Assembly (NCBI RefSeq): GCF_049319665.1
Contig: NZ_JBMOUD010000006.1
Coordinates: 224,039 to 288,038, forward strand
DNA from: JBMOUD01 sp049319665
Lineage (GTDB): Bacteria; Pseudomonadota; Gammaproteobacteria; Enterobacterales; Enterobacteriaceae
DNA: 64,000 nt
Direction: 5' to 3'
Shown piece after piece: positions 8,836-16,625 of the stretch. The position numbers were made by a program, and so were the translations under genes. Within the stretch, counting starts at the first letter, position 1, and each line of letters opens with the position of its first letter. The notes beneath the pieces are model-generated. The model was given only the letters and a program-made list of their open reading frames with translations. It made no database searches and had not been told where the DNA came from.

Positions 8836-9054
8836 CTGATTGAGCGTAATTTAAATTAATAAATCATATGCCGCTTAATGAGTCACTCAAGGTGATTATT
8901 GATTTTTATTTATTTCGAATGAAAAATTGATTGATTTTATTTAATTTAAAAACAACCAAAAATACACATTGAATTATATTCATGTGAAGTGAAAGTATTT
9001 ATTTTAATAGCAACAGCCTACTCTCTCCGATTCATTGCATTGGATAATAATATT

Positions 9055-10362
9055 ATGCAAAAAAGAACGCCGAAGGATATTGAAAATAGTGCCATCAGGA
9101 AGTTGACTCTACATATTGTCCCTTTGATGATTTTATTATATTTCCTGGCCTTTCTTGATAGAAACAATATGGCCTATGCCGCCACAGCGCTGGAAGATAG
9201 CCTTGGATTAACGGCTTCAGCCTTTGGCTTTGCCTCTGGCATATTTTTCATTGGCTATTTTATTTTTGAAATCACTAGTAATGCAGGAACTGTTAAATTT
9301 GGCCCACGCATTTGGTTTGCCAGAATATTAATTTCATGGGGAGTTTTTGCCACCCTGCTCGGTTTTGTCAGAACGCCAATGGAACTCTACATTTGTCGTT
9401 TTATGTTGGGTGTTTGTGAAGCGGGATTTTTTCCTTCTGTTGTCTATTACTTCACGATCTTTTTCCCGGAAAAGTATCGTACCAAAATTCTAGGTATGTT
9501 TATTATTGTCCAGCCGTTATCTAATGCCATCGGCTCACCAATTTCTGGTTTTATTTTGAATATTGATCATAGCTGGTTTGGCCTTGAACCTTGGCAATTA
9601 CTCTTCATTATCGAAGGGATACCGCCGATAGTCATTGGATTACTGCTTCCCTTTATCATCAAAAACTCGCCTAAAGATATTGGCTATCTTGATGTTGAAG
9701 AAAAAAGCTGGTTAATGAGTAATACAAACCGTTCTAAATCAGGCTCAAAGATAACGCTGGCTGATTTCTTTAATGGTGTGAAAAACAAAAAATATCTGCT
9801 CTATGCCATGCTCAACTTTGGCATGGTATGTGGGATATATGGCTTTGGTATGTGGCTGCCCTCTATTATCACCTCGATTTCGGGCGACAATATTTTCAAA
9901 GTTAGCTTGCTGGCACTTATTCCTTATGGCTTGGCCGCTTTGCTTGTTTACCCTTGGAGCCTTTGGGCCAGTAAGACGAAAAAATTGGGAATATTTGCAG
10001 GTATCAGCATGATAGTTGCCGCTATTGGCCTGGTTGGTGCGATGTTCTTCTTTAAATATAATTTGTTTACCTCACTCTCTTTCTTATGTATTGCCGCGAT
10101 TGGTATTTATACCGCGGTTCCATCATTCCTATCAATGCCTGCCAATATTTCAAATGGCGCAGCGGCGGCGGCCGGGCTCGCGGTAGTGAATTGCATCGGT
10201 AATATAGGGGGATTTGTCGCACCTTATACGGTGGGAATACTTAATGATATAACCCATGGCAATGCTTCAGGGCTGATATTTATGGCGTCATGTCTATTAG
10301 TCACCGGTCTGATTTGTATATTTTACTGCGCTAAACAACGTGAAGGCGTTATCAATTCATAA
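9055..10362 (+). CDS. MFS transporter, anion:cation symporter type
   Basis: The frame could begin at a GTG at 8989, but I prefer the ATG at 9055, since family members start just ahead of the RKLTLHIVPLMILLYFLAFLDR block. That gives 435 residues with 12 membrane segments. The LDRNNMAYA motif in helix 1 and the FEITSN/GPRIWFAR stretch between helices 2 and 3 match the ACS family (phthalate, galactonate, tartrate-type carriers), which imports organic anions with protons. It is the first structural gene after the LacI regulator and is followed 39 bases later by the SDR gene, so it probably imports the substrate of the module. Confidence 0.9.
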   Translation: MQKRTPKDIENSAIRKLTLHIVPLMILLYFLAFLDRNNMAYAATALEDSLGLTASAFGFASGIFFIGYFIFEITSNAGTVKFGPRIWFARILISWGVFATLLGFVRTPMELYICRFMLGVCEAGFFPSVVYYFTIFFPEKYRTKILGMFIIVQPLSNAIGSPISGFILNIDHSWFGLEPWQLLFIIEGIPPIVIGLLLPFIIKNSPKDIGYLDVEEKSWLMSNTNRSKSGSKITLADFFNGVKNKKYLLYAMLNFGMVCGIYGFGMWLPSIITSISGDNIFKVSLLALIPYGLAALLVYPWSLWASKTKKLGIFAGISMIVAAIGLVGAMFFFKYNLFTSLSFLCIAAIGIYTAVPSFLSMPANISNGAAAAAGLAVVNCIGNIGGFVAPYTVGILNDITHGNASGLIFMASCLLVTGLICIFYCAKQREGVINS

Positions 10363-10401
10363 TTTTCATTTTGAAATGCGTTAATAATAAAGGAGCAATC
10401 T

Positions 10402-11166
10402 ATGGGCAATCTCGCAGGAAAAAAAGTCTTTATTACAGGTGCGGAACAAGGTATCGGACGTGCAGCGGCGGAAATGTTAATTCAGGCCGGATGCGATATT
10501 TATTTTCATTATCATAGTGATGAGTCTGGCCCCAAAGAACTGGTCGCACTGGCAAATTCACTGGGGCAAAAAGCGGCATATAGCTACGCCAATTTAATCT
10601 CGCTAGAGGAAACGGAAAGCTGTGTTACGGCCGGCGCCGAATTTCTCGGTGGCATTGATATCCTGATAAATAACGTTGGCGGCATCGTGGGCCGAAAATG
10701 GTTAGGAGAAATCGAGCATCAATTCTGGCAAACCGTCATCGATGTCAATTTAACCACGATGTTGAATGTGACACAGAGCGCCCTGCCATTTCTGAAAACG
10801 GCTCAACATGGAGCCAGCATTATTAATCTTGCGTCTTTAGCCGGCCGTGCCGGTGGGCACTCGGGTTCTTTAGTTTATTCGGCGACGAAAGGCGCTGTAC
10901 TGACCTGGAGCCGTTCTCTGGCAGCTGAATTGGGTGAACATGGCATCCGAGTCAATGCGGTTGCCCCTGGGCTGATACTGGGTACACGTTTCCATAACCG
11001 GCATACCACGAAAGAATCGGCTGAAGAGACGATTAAAGGGATCCCTCTTGGCAGAGCGGGCACTCCAGAAGATGTTGCGCGTGTCATCACCTTTCTGGCC
11101 GCAGAGTATGACGGCTTTGTTACCGGCACCACGATAGATGTGAACGGCGGTATCTATCGCATGTAA
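10402..11166 (+). CDS. SDR-family NAD(P)-dependent oxidoreductase
   Basis: A 254-residue classical short-chain dehydrogenase. Cofactor loop TGAEQGIG at 12-19, NN-G motif (INNVGG) at 89-94, catalytic Ser145 and the YSATK signature with Tyr159 and Lys163. The C-terminal IDVNGG motif is present. Ribosome site AAAGGAG is strong. The gene is second in a LacI-regulated module between an MFS carrier and an RbsD/FucU-type mutarotase, so it most likely oxidises a sugar or reduces a keto-sugar acid in the cytoplasm. The substrate cannot be read from the sequence; it resembles glucose/3-oxoacyl reductase-type SDRs in general layout. Confidence 0.9.
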   Translation: MGNLAGKKVFITGAEQGIGRAAAEMLIQAGCDIYFHYHSDESGPKELVALANSLGQKAAYSYANLISLEETESCVTAGAEFLGGIDILINNVGGIVGRKWLGEIEHQFWQTVIDVNLTTMLNVTQSALPFLKTAQHGASIINLASLAGRAGGHSGSLVYSATKGAVLTWSRSLAAELGEHGIRVNAVAPGLILGTRFHNRHTTKESAEETIKGIPLGRAGTPEDVARVITFLAAEYDGFVTGTTIDVNGGIYRM

Positions 11167-11172
11167 ACCCGA

Positions 11173-11198
11173 ACAGACGGCTTATTTTAGCCGTCTGT
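11173..11198 (+). terminator. Stem-loop between the SDR and mutarotase genes
   Basis: ACAGACGGCT (11173-11182) and AGCCGTCTGT (11189-11198) form a perfect 10-pair stem with a 6-base loop. There is no T run, so it may reduce read-through or protect the 3' end of the upstream message rather than stop transcription. Confidence 0.55.
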
Positions 11199-11216
11199 AT
11201 TGACTGAGAAAACACC

Positions 11217-11633
11217 ATGATCAAATCGGATATTATCCATCCGCAGCTCTTATACACATTGGCCAAGTGCGGCCATAAAACCCAGGTTTTAATTGCCGAC
11301 AGTAATTATGCTTGCGCGACTAACGCCCCAAAAGATGCAACGGTTGTTTACCTGAATTTATCTCCGGGGCTGGTCAGTGCGCCTGTCATTTTGGAGAAAG
11401 TCCTGAGCTGCATAAACGTTGAAAAAGCCGTGCTGATGACATCTCCACCTGATTTTATCAACACCATCGACGCTGAATATCGGCAATTGTTGCCAGAAAA
11501 TTGCCCGATAGAGTGCCTTCCGCGCGAAAGCTTTTATGCGGCATGCAAATCAGATCAAACGTTATTAGTGATCGCAAGTGGTGAGCAGCGCCGCTTTGCG
11601 AATTTGCTTTTAACGGTAGCCCCTGTGTTGTAG
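11217..11633 (+). CDS. RbsD/FucU-family sugar mutarotase
   Basis: A 138-residue protein matching the RbsD/FucU family in length and active-site layout: LLYTLAKCGHKTQVLIADSNY places His20 and Asp28 exactly where RbsD has its catalytic pair, and a C-terminal FANLLLTVAPVL closes the fold. These decameric enzymes interconvert the anomers (or pyranose and furanose forms) of a free sugar. As the last gene of the LacI/MFS/SDR module it suggests the substrate is a free aldose or deoxysugar. RbsD and FucU cannot be separated by eye here. Confidence 0.85.
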   Translation: MIKSDIIHPQLLYTLAKCGHKTQVLIADSNYACATNAPKDATVVYLNLSPGLVSAPVILEKVLSCINVEKAVLMTSPPDFINTIDAEYRQLLPENCPIECLPRESFYAACKSDQTLLVIASGEQRRFANLLLTVAPVL

Positions 11634-11649
11634 TTGAACAACTCTATAC

Positions 11650-11677
11650 AAGAGCAAGCCAACTTGCTCTTTATCGT
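11650..11677. terminator. Bidirectional terminator
   Basis: AAGAGCAAG (11650-11658) and CTTGCTCTT (11663-11671) form a 9-pair stem with a CCAA loop, followed by TATCGTTT. It separates the convergent mutarotase and MFS genes. Confidence 0.75.
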
Positions 11678-12892
11678 TTAGATCTTACTGCGCAAAACAA
11701 ATGCCCCGCCCCCCAACGCCAAGAGAGAAACCAGCCCTGAAAGCAGACAAATAGCCGCTGTTAATCCAACCAGGTCAATAACAAATCCACTGATCCCAGA
11801 GAGTATCCCGGCGGGTATATATCCACCCAGACTGAATAACGCATTGCCCTGCGCTCTGACGTTGGCAGGCACTTTTTGGGATATCAACGATATCGCTCCA
11901 AGCTGAGCCATTGCCTGACTGATGCCAGCGAGAACACCGGCTAATATCAGCGTGAATACCGAATGATGGATAACTGACGCAGACATAAACCCTAAGGAAA
12001 GGATGCATACCAGCGCACCGCTAGATAAAAGCGTTTTGATCTTGAGCTTCCCAATGAGAGGTTGAATCAGTGACGCTGACAGAAATGTCAACGCCACCGC
12101 AGCCCCCGCCAGCAACGGGCTGTTGCTGCCCAATTGATGAGAGAACATCGTCGGAGCAAGTGCCGCGACAAAGGACACGCTGGTTAATGCGGGAATATAG
12201 ACAGAAACGCCTAAGGCAATATGGATATTATTTTGCGGATAGACGGCAGGTAATTTCAGACGTAAAGGAGTATCGGGGACGGGCAGCTTTTGCAGCGGTA
12301 AAATGCAAACCAACCCCAGACAAATTACTATCGCTAACATCTCAATTTTGTAAATTATGGCGACCGGCTCAGCCAGTTTTTGCGCCACAAAACCGCTCAT
12401 CAACGGCCCAATGCCTGCACCAAACATAATAGCAATCGAGGCGAGTAAGGAAGAGGTCCGCAGCCGGCTAATCCCCCCCAACTCAATGACGCAAGCCATG
12501 CCAGCAGTGACCACGGTACCGACAGCGAAACCGGTTAGCACTCTGGCAACGCTCAACGTCAGTACAGATTGCGCATCCATATACAGCAGGCATGAAAAAG
12601 CGGCCAGCAGTAATCCGGGGATCAGGACGGCTTTATGTCCCCAGCGATCGGCAAGCTGTCCTGAAATAATTAATGAAACCACCAAGCCGGCAATATACAT
12701 GGAGAATATCCCGGTCATCGCTCCGGCTGAAAATCCTATTTTTGCTTTCCAGTATGGATAAACTGGCGTTGCCATATTCGGCAGCATAAAGACGACAGCA
12801 AGCACGGCCGAAGCCGCAATTGTTGGCCACGTTTTATTTTTTTCTATCACGTCTGACTCACTGTATTTGAGGAGTTTGGCGCTTATCGCCAA
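11678..12892 (-). CDS. MFS transporter (drug or metabolite efflux type)
   Basis: A 404-residue, 12-segment major facilitator with the loop 2-3 motif GQLADRWGHKAVLIPGL and a long hydrophobic remainder. The only start in frame is a TTG at 12892 without a clear ribosome site, so the start is uncertain. It lies just downstream of a LysR gene on the same strand, separated by a 24-base palindrome, so the LysR protein is its most likely regulator. Substrate not evident; it belongs with the arabinose-efflux/multidrug-like branch rather than sugar importers. Confidence 0.83.
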   Translation of the reverse strand: MAISAKLLKYSESDVIEKNKTWPTIAASAVLAVVFMLPNMATPVYPYWKAKIGFSAGAMTGIFSMYIAGLVVSLIISGQLADRWGHKAVLIPGLLLAAFSCLLYMDAQSVLTLSVARVLTGFAVGTVVTAGMACVIELGGISRLRTSSLLASIAIMFGAGIGPLMSGFVAQKLAEPVAIIYKIEMLAIVICLGLVCILPLQKLPVPDTPLRLKLPAVYPQNNIHIALGVSVYIPALTSVSFVAALAPTMFSHQLGSNSPLLAGAAVALTFLSASLIQPLIGKLKIKTLLSSGALVCILSLGFMSASVIHHSVFTLILAGVLAGISQAMAQLGAISLISQKVPANVRAQGNALFSLGGYIPAGILSGISGFVIDLVGLTAAICLLSGLVSLLALGGGAFVLRSKI

Positions 12893-12939
12893 TGTACGTG
12901 AGAGAGAATAAAATCCATAAATAACAGCAACAAACGATA

Positions 12940-12963
12940 AAAACTTAACCGTGGTTAAGTTTT
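12940..12963 (-). terminator. AT-rich hairpin after the LysR gene
   Basis: AAAACTTAACC (12940-12950) and GGTTAAGTTTT (12953-12963) are perfect inverted arms with a 2-base spacer. On the minus strand the stem is followed by TTATCGTTTG, so it can act as the LysR gene's terminator. Its position 48 bases ahead of the MFS start also allows an operator role. Confidence 0.5.
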
Positions 12964-13012
12964 ACTTAATCGAAGAGGTAAGCCGACCGTTTTAACGATA
13001 ACAGCCTTAAAA

Positions 13013-13945
13013 TTAATGCTGATTTGGTAGATAAACAGGCGTCGAGTTATTCAGCAAATATCCTCTGCTATCCGTTGCGCAATGCTCTATGACAATATTC
13101 GCTATTTCTTGCGCTCGCGCACACCGCCCAGCCTCTGCGGTGACAAACAGGAAAGTCAGGTCGCGAGAAACTGGGATGCAGTTATCGAGGGGGCAGATTT
13201 GCAGGGCGCCATTTCGTAACAGAGGATCGACCAATCGCAGCGACTCCAGTGCCACGCCCATGCCGTTTACCAAGGCTGAGGAAATATGCTGGTATCTATT
13301 AAATCTTAGCTTCTTTACCTCCGGCCAGTCGGTGTGATTATGCTTCCCCCATTCTTCCCAACTGACAGGGCTGGTTTCATTGACCAATAGCTTGGCGGCA
13401 AACAGCGCCTCAAATGAGGTGATGTTCTGCGCAATGTCTGGGCGAGCCACGGGAATAAACACATCTGGCCCCAAACTTTGCAAGCCAAAGCGCTGACTGG
13501 CCGGATTGCCATAAACGATACTGACATCGTAATGTCGAAAACTGGTATCTGCATGATCTTCAATAGAAACGTAGCGGATATCAACTTCCGGGCTTTGAAG
13601 CAATTGCAGCATCACGTTGGGCAGCAGTGCACCGCCTATGCCCGGCGGGCTTGAGATGGTCAGCGGCGACTCAGGGCGGAAACGAATCTCCTCGACGCCA
13701 AGGCGCATTTGCTCCATCCCTAATTCCACATAGGACAGCAGTTTGGCCCCTTCAACGGTAAGAGTGACTTTATTGCCAGCCCGCGTGAACAGCGCACAAC
13801 CGAGCCTTTCCTCAAGCTTTTTAATAGACTGGCTGACTGCGCTGGTCGTCAACGAGAGGTTTTCAGCTGCTTTTTTGAAAGATTCCTGATGGCCCGCTTC
13901 GGCAAATGCCTCAAGCGCGCCCAATGGTACATAAAGTCTGCTCAT
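13013..13945 (-). CDS. LysR-family transcriptional regulator
   Basis: The true start is most likely the ATG at 13945 (MSRLYVPLGALEAFAEAG); upstream codons to 14002 add a non-family extension. The 310-residue product has a LysR helix-turn-helix (SFKKAAENLSLTTSAVSQSIKKLEERLG, about residues 22-49) and a LysR substrate-binding domain. Like GcvA-type regulators it uses PLGALEAF at the N-terminus. It is followed by an MFS efflux gene on the same strand, and divergent from the two tiny lipoprotein genes at 14131-14311, either of which may be its target. Confidence 0.88.
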   Translation of the reverse strand: MSRLYVPLGALEAFAEAGHQESFKKAAENLSLTTSAVSQSIKKLEERLGCALFTRAGNKVTLTVEGAKLLSYVELGMEQMRLGVEEIRFRPESPLTISSPPGIGGALLPNVMLQLLQSPEVDIRYVSIEDHADTSFRHYDVSIVYGNPASQRFGLQSLGPDVFIPVARPDIAQNITSFEALFAAKLLVNETSPVSWEEWGKHNHTDWPEVKKLRFNRYQHISSALVNGMGVALESLRLVDPLLRNGALQICPLDNCIPVSRDLTFLFVTAEAGRCARAQEIANIVIEHCATDSRGYLLNNSTPVYLPNQH

Positions 13946-14130
13946 GAAACTCCCGGTTACTCGCGTCAGCATGAACGCTGCGATTGCCTTTATTAGGAGC
14001 ACTTTGCCACGGAATAAACCAAAACGCGATGTGCCATCTCCTTGAACATCCCTGCACTATTCATTGACAAATAATTGATACTTGGTCGGCAAACTGAGGG
14101 TATTAACGATGTTAAGTGCGGATGGTGTTT

Positions 14131-14208
14131 ATGTTTAAAAAAATTCTGTGTTGCTTATTTTTGCTGCTTTCAATTGCCATGTTGAACGGCTGCGTTTCAC
14201 TCTTTTAA
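14131..14208 (+). CDS. Tiny lipoprotein, 25 residues
   Basis: ATG at 14131 opens a 25-codon frame: a basic start (MFKKI), a hydrophobic core, and a lipobox LNGC at residues 18-21. After lipid attachment at Cys21 the mature protein would be only five residues (CVSLF). An in-frame ATG at 14122 could add three residues. The ribosome site is weak. It is followed after 16 bases by a second gene of the same design. Too short for family assignment; the lipobox in the correct place, twice in tandem, is the main argument that it is real. It is divergent from a LysR gene. Confidence 0.5.
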   Translation: MFKKILCCLFLLLSIAMLNGCVSLF

Positions 14209-14224
14209 AGCGCCGGGGATCACA

Positions 14225-14311
14225 ATGCGAGCATTTATTATTCTATTTATTTTTTCAGCGGCGTTTTCACTCAGCGGTTGCCTGTCGATAGGGACGCATC
14301 TTTTTCACTAA
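14225..14311 (+). CDS. Tiny lipoprotein, 28 residues
   Basis: ATG at 14225 with a GGGGA ribosome site 6 bases upstream. The 28-residue product has a hydrophobic signal (MRAFIILFIFSAAFS) and a lipobox LSGC at residues 16-19, leaving a ten-residue mature lipopeptide beginning CLSIG and ending HLFH. Second of a tandem pair, probably co-transcribed with the 25-residue gene. The design recalls the entericidin pair or bacteriocin-release lipoproteins, but both of those are longer (about 40-50 residues) and no sequence match is visible. A hairpin lies 60 bases downstream. Confidence 0.55.
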   Translation: MRAFIILFIFSAAFSLSGCLSIGTHLFH

Positions 14312-14813
14312 ATCACCTATCAAATCAGTCACCCATCAAGTCAGTGGCCCATGAAATAAATAACCAATGATGCACAGACAGAATCCTTCCTGTCTGTGTG
14401 AACTTAGCAAAAAACCAAGCGATCAATCGCTATCACTGCCATGAAACTCACGCCCCACTTCAACAGCATAAATCACTAAATATAAAAATACAGCCTCGGT
14501 GAAACGCGATACCACCCCTACTTAAAACAGAGTGTTTATGCTGAATTTTAACAAAAAATGTCAAAATTCCAGAGTTTTGTAAATTTGGAATCAACAAGGT
14601 AATGTCGAAGTTATCAAAGCGCGGGTTTCTGCCAAGATATCGTCTGATAATTGAGTTAACAAAGTATCAGTCAGGTCATTGATTAAAATATAATTTTTAT
14701 TACTCTAAAAATGAAAAGGCAGCCGAGATGGCTGCCTAAGATGTGACAAGTAATCAAGCGGTTGTTTATCGGTGGATATTGCTTTCAAATTTTTCCCAAG
14801 TATTTATTACGCG
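14312..14813. other. Noncoding gap of about 500 bases
   Basis: Contains a hairpin with CACAGACAG (14373-14381) and CTGTCTGTG (14390-14398), which could end the lipoprotein transcript although it lacks a T run. The remainder is AT-rich; GGCAGCC/GGCTGCC at about 14719-14737 forms a further short stem that can terminate the convergent operon from the right. Nothing else is seen. Confidence 0.5.
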
Positions 14814-15755
14814 CTAAATTTGGACAGGATCTAGCATTTTTATGGTATCAAACGAATTACTCAGCAGGACTTTTTGGGGAATTTTCAATTCCAACGCAAG
14901 AATATTCTGGTTGGTCAATAGGACTGACTGAGTCTCGAGTTGTTTAAAACTGCTGATGTCTGTCTTCAATACCTCTAAGACATCTCGCGTAATAATATGC
15001 GGACTAAATGCACCAGTCTTTTTTAGTGCCTCAAGACGCTTCCGTAATAGGACATTAGACTCGGTATTTCTTTCCAAATATCCGTTGGCAATATTATCTT
15101 CTTCGAGCCGGATATGTGTTTGTGAAAGCACAAAGGCAGCCTTATTTTTTAGATCGGCAATCAACATAACAAAATGAAAATTATCAATAAATTCTTTGTT
15201 TTCTAGTTCGGAAAGCAGACTTCTTAACAACGTATCGAGATTACCTAAAGCTCGACGAAGCGGTATAATATGCAGGCGAATAAATTGTGGATCATTTTGT
15301 TTTTGATTGGCGTATAAAGCTTCTTCAATAGCACCCAAAGCTTTACTTTTTATTTCACTAAATTTGATGAGTTTACTGAATTTCGCCTCATCCAGAAGCA
15401 AAGAAATTTTCTGATCAAGCGCATCAATTTTATCGCCTAACTCTTCCAGTTTTCTACTCAATGTCTCAGTCGTCTGCCTAGCAGACATAATATTGACCAT
15501 CGAAAGCATAGCAGTTTGATTAGCTAGTTGGTTCATCACTTCCGCATGCGATTGATTAATAGTATTATTTATTTCCTGGACGGCGCTATTGAGTTGGTTA
15601 TTCTGCCCTTCAGGAGGAAAGACCAGATGTTTAACAATTTTCCCCGCCGTATCACGAATAGTCCCACCGAAAATATTCAGTTCACCTGATTCAATACGAT
15701 CCAGAATCTCTTTTGATAGGGGTAAAGCACGTTCAAGCAAAATAGAAAAACTCAT
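14814..15755 (-). CDS. Uncharacterised coiled-coil protein, partner of a YaaW-family protein
   Basis: A 313-residue protein I do not recognise. Visible features: an N-terminal block (ILDRIESGELNIFGGTIRD) and a long helical region (about residues 55-125) rich in Gln, Asn and heptad leucines (LSRKLEELGDKIDALDQKISLLL), which is likely a coiled coil. A second helical half follows with IIPLRRALGNLDTLLRSLL. No signal peptide or membrane segment. Its start overlaps the stop of the YaaW-family gene (ATGA), so the two are translationally coupled and probably form one complex or pathway. The helical layout resembles scaffolds or sensors in stress and conflict systems, but no catalytic motif is seen. 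Confidence 0.75.
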   Translation of the reverse strand: MSFSILLERALPLSKEILDRIESGELNIFGGTIRDTAGKIVKHLVFPPEGQNNQLNSAVQEINNTINQSHAEVMNQLANQTAMLSMVNIMSARQTTETLSRKLEELGDKIDALDQKISLLLDEAKFSKLIKFSEIKSKALGAIEEALYANQKQNDPQFIRLHIIPLRRALGNLDTLLRSLLSELENKEFIDNFHFVMLIADLKNKAAFVLSQTHIRLEEDNIANGYLERNTESNVLLRKRLEALKKTGAFSPHIITRDVLEVLKTDISSFKQLETQSVLLTNQNILALELKIPQKVLLSNSFDTIKMLDPVQI

Positions 15756-16417
15756 AAATCCACCTCGTCAGCGAACTTTTCAGCGGCTAATCTAGCTCGG
15801 ATGCTGCCGATAATTAATACAGCAGGAATAGTGACGCTATAAGCGGTGCCAGTAAAGGCGAAAATGACACCGATAACTCCTGTCAGCACGCCGATAAACT
15901 GCCCTGCAACCGGGATAGCTGCAATAGCCCCACGTCTTAGAATAAAACCACCGACTGCCATCAGAGCTGGAGTCATGCTGCCGATACTGCGGGCTGCAGC
16001 ATTCTTAGCATCCATACTCAGCTTATTATTTAAACTTTCGCGAAGTACCTCTTCGAATTTCTCTCGTTCATGTGCAGAAAGTTTTTTCTTATAATCAGTT
16101 ATAACCTTTTCAGCAATCTTCTCTTCGATTTTCATCAACTCATTTTTACTATCTACTTTGATACCAACTTTGCTGGCAACATCTTCGACAATTTCACGGT
16201 AATTCACACCACGCCTACGTAATAAGTTCATTACACTATCTCCCCCCATACTATGGAGTTCACTGACCAGTTTCAGTGGGTCACGCTCATCTTTGGTTAT
16301 TCCGGATGAATATTTATTGGAGATAATTTCTGCTAAGAATGCTTTTTCTTCATTAGTCGCTTGGACTAATACCGAATAAATGTCTTTATCATTACGTGCA
16401 AAATCGATATTTTTCAT
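15752..16417 (-). CDS. YaaW/UPF0174-family protein (DUF3944 N-terminus)
   Basis: A 221-residue protein resembling E. coli YaaW over its length. Shared blocks include an N-terminal D-x-D-x-Y start (DUF3944-like, residues 1-35), ELHSMGGDSVMNLLRRRG (about 51-68; YaaW has ELQHFGGDSIANKLRGHG) and the C-terminal TAYSVTIPAVLIIGSIR (YaaW SAYRVTIPAVLQIACLR). The C-terminal third is glycine/alanine-rich and hydrophobic (GGFILRRGAIAAIPVAGQ then GVLTGVIGVIFAF), so it may insert in or bind a membrane. The molecular function of the family is unknown. First gene of a two-gene unit with the coiled-coil protein downstream (4-base overlap). The pairing is unlike the E. coli yaaW locus. Confidence 0.82.
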   Translation of the reverse strand: MKNIDFARNDKDIYSVLVQATNEEKAFLAEIISNKYSSGITKDERDPLKLVSELHSMGGDSVMNLLRRRGVNYREIVEDVASKVGIKVDSKNELMKIEEKIAEKVITDYKKKLSAHEREKFEEVLRESLNNKLSMDAKNAAARSIGSMTPALMAVGGFILRRGAIAAIPVAGQFIGVLTGVIGVIFAFTGTAYSVTIPAVLIIGSIRARLAAEKFADEVDL

Positions 16418-16625
16418 TTTGAGGTAGAATGTGCTGTGAAAGGTTGATGATAGGATTAATAAACGCTCGCCAATATAGCTTAAAACTTACTCACAATATA
16501 GGCATGAAACTTAAATATCACTAATGGTTTTATGTTACTAAAAATAAAACCAAGGTCAATAAATCATTCAGATATTACAAAAATAGACTCATTCATCAGT
16601 AATATTCTATTTATCAATACCCCCA

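Noticed and set aside
8989..9054. GTG start for the MFS carrier
   Set aside because: The extra 22 residues do not match the family; the ATG at 9055 fits better.
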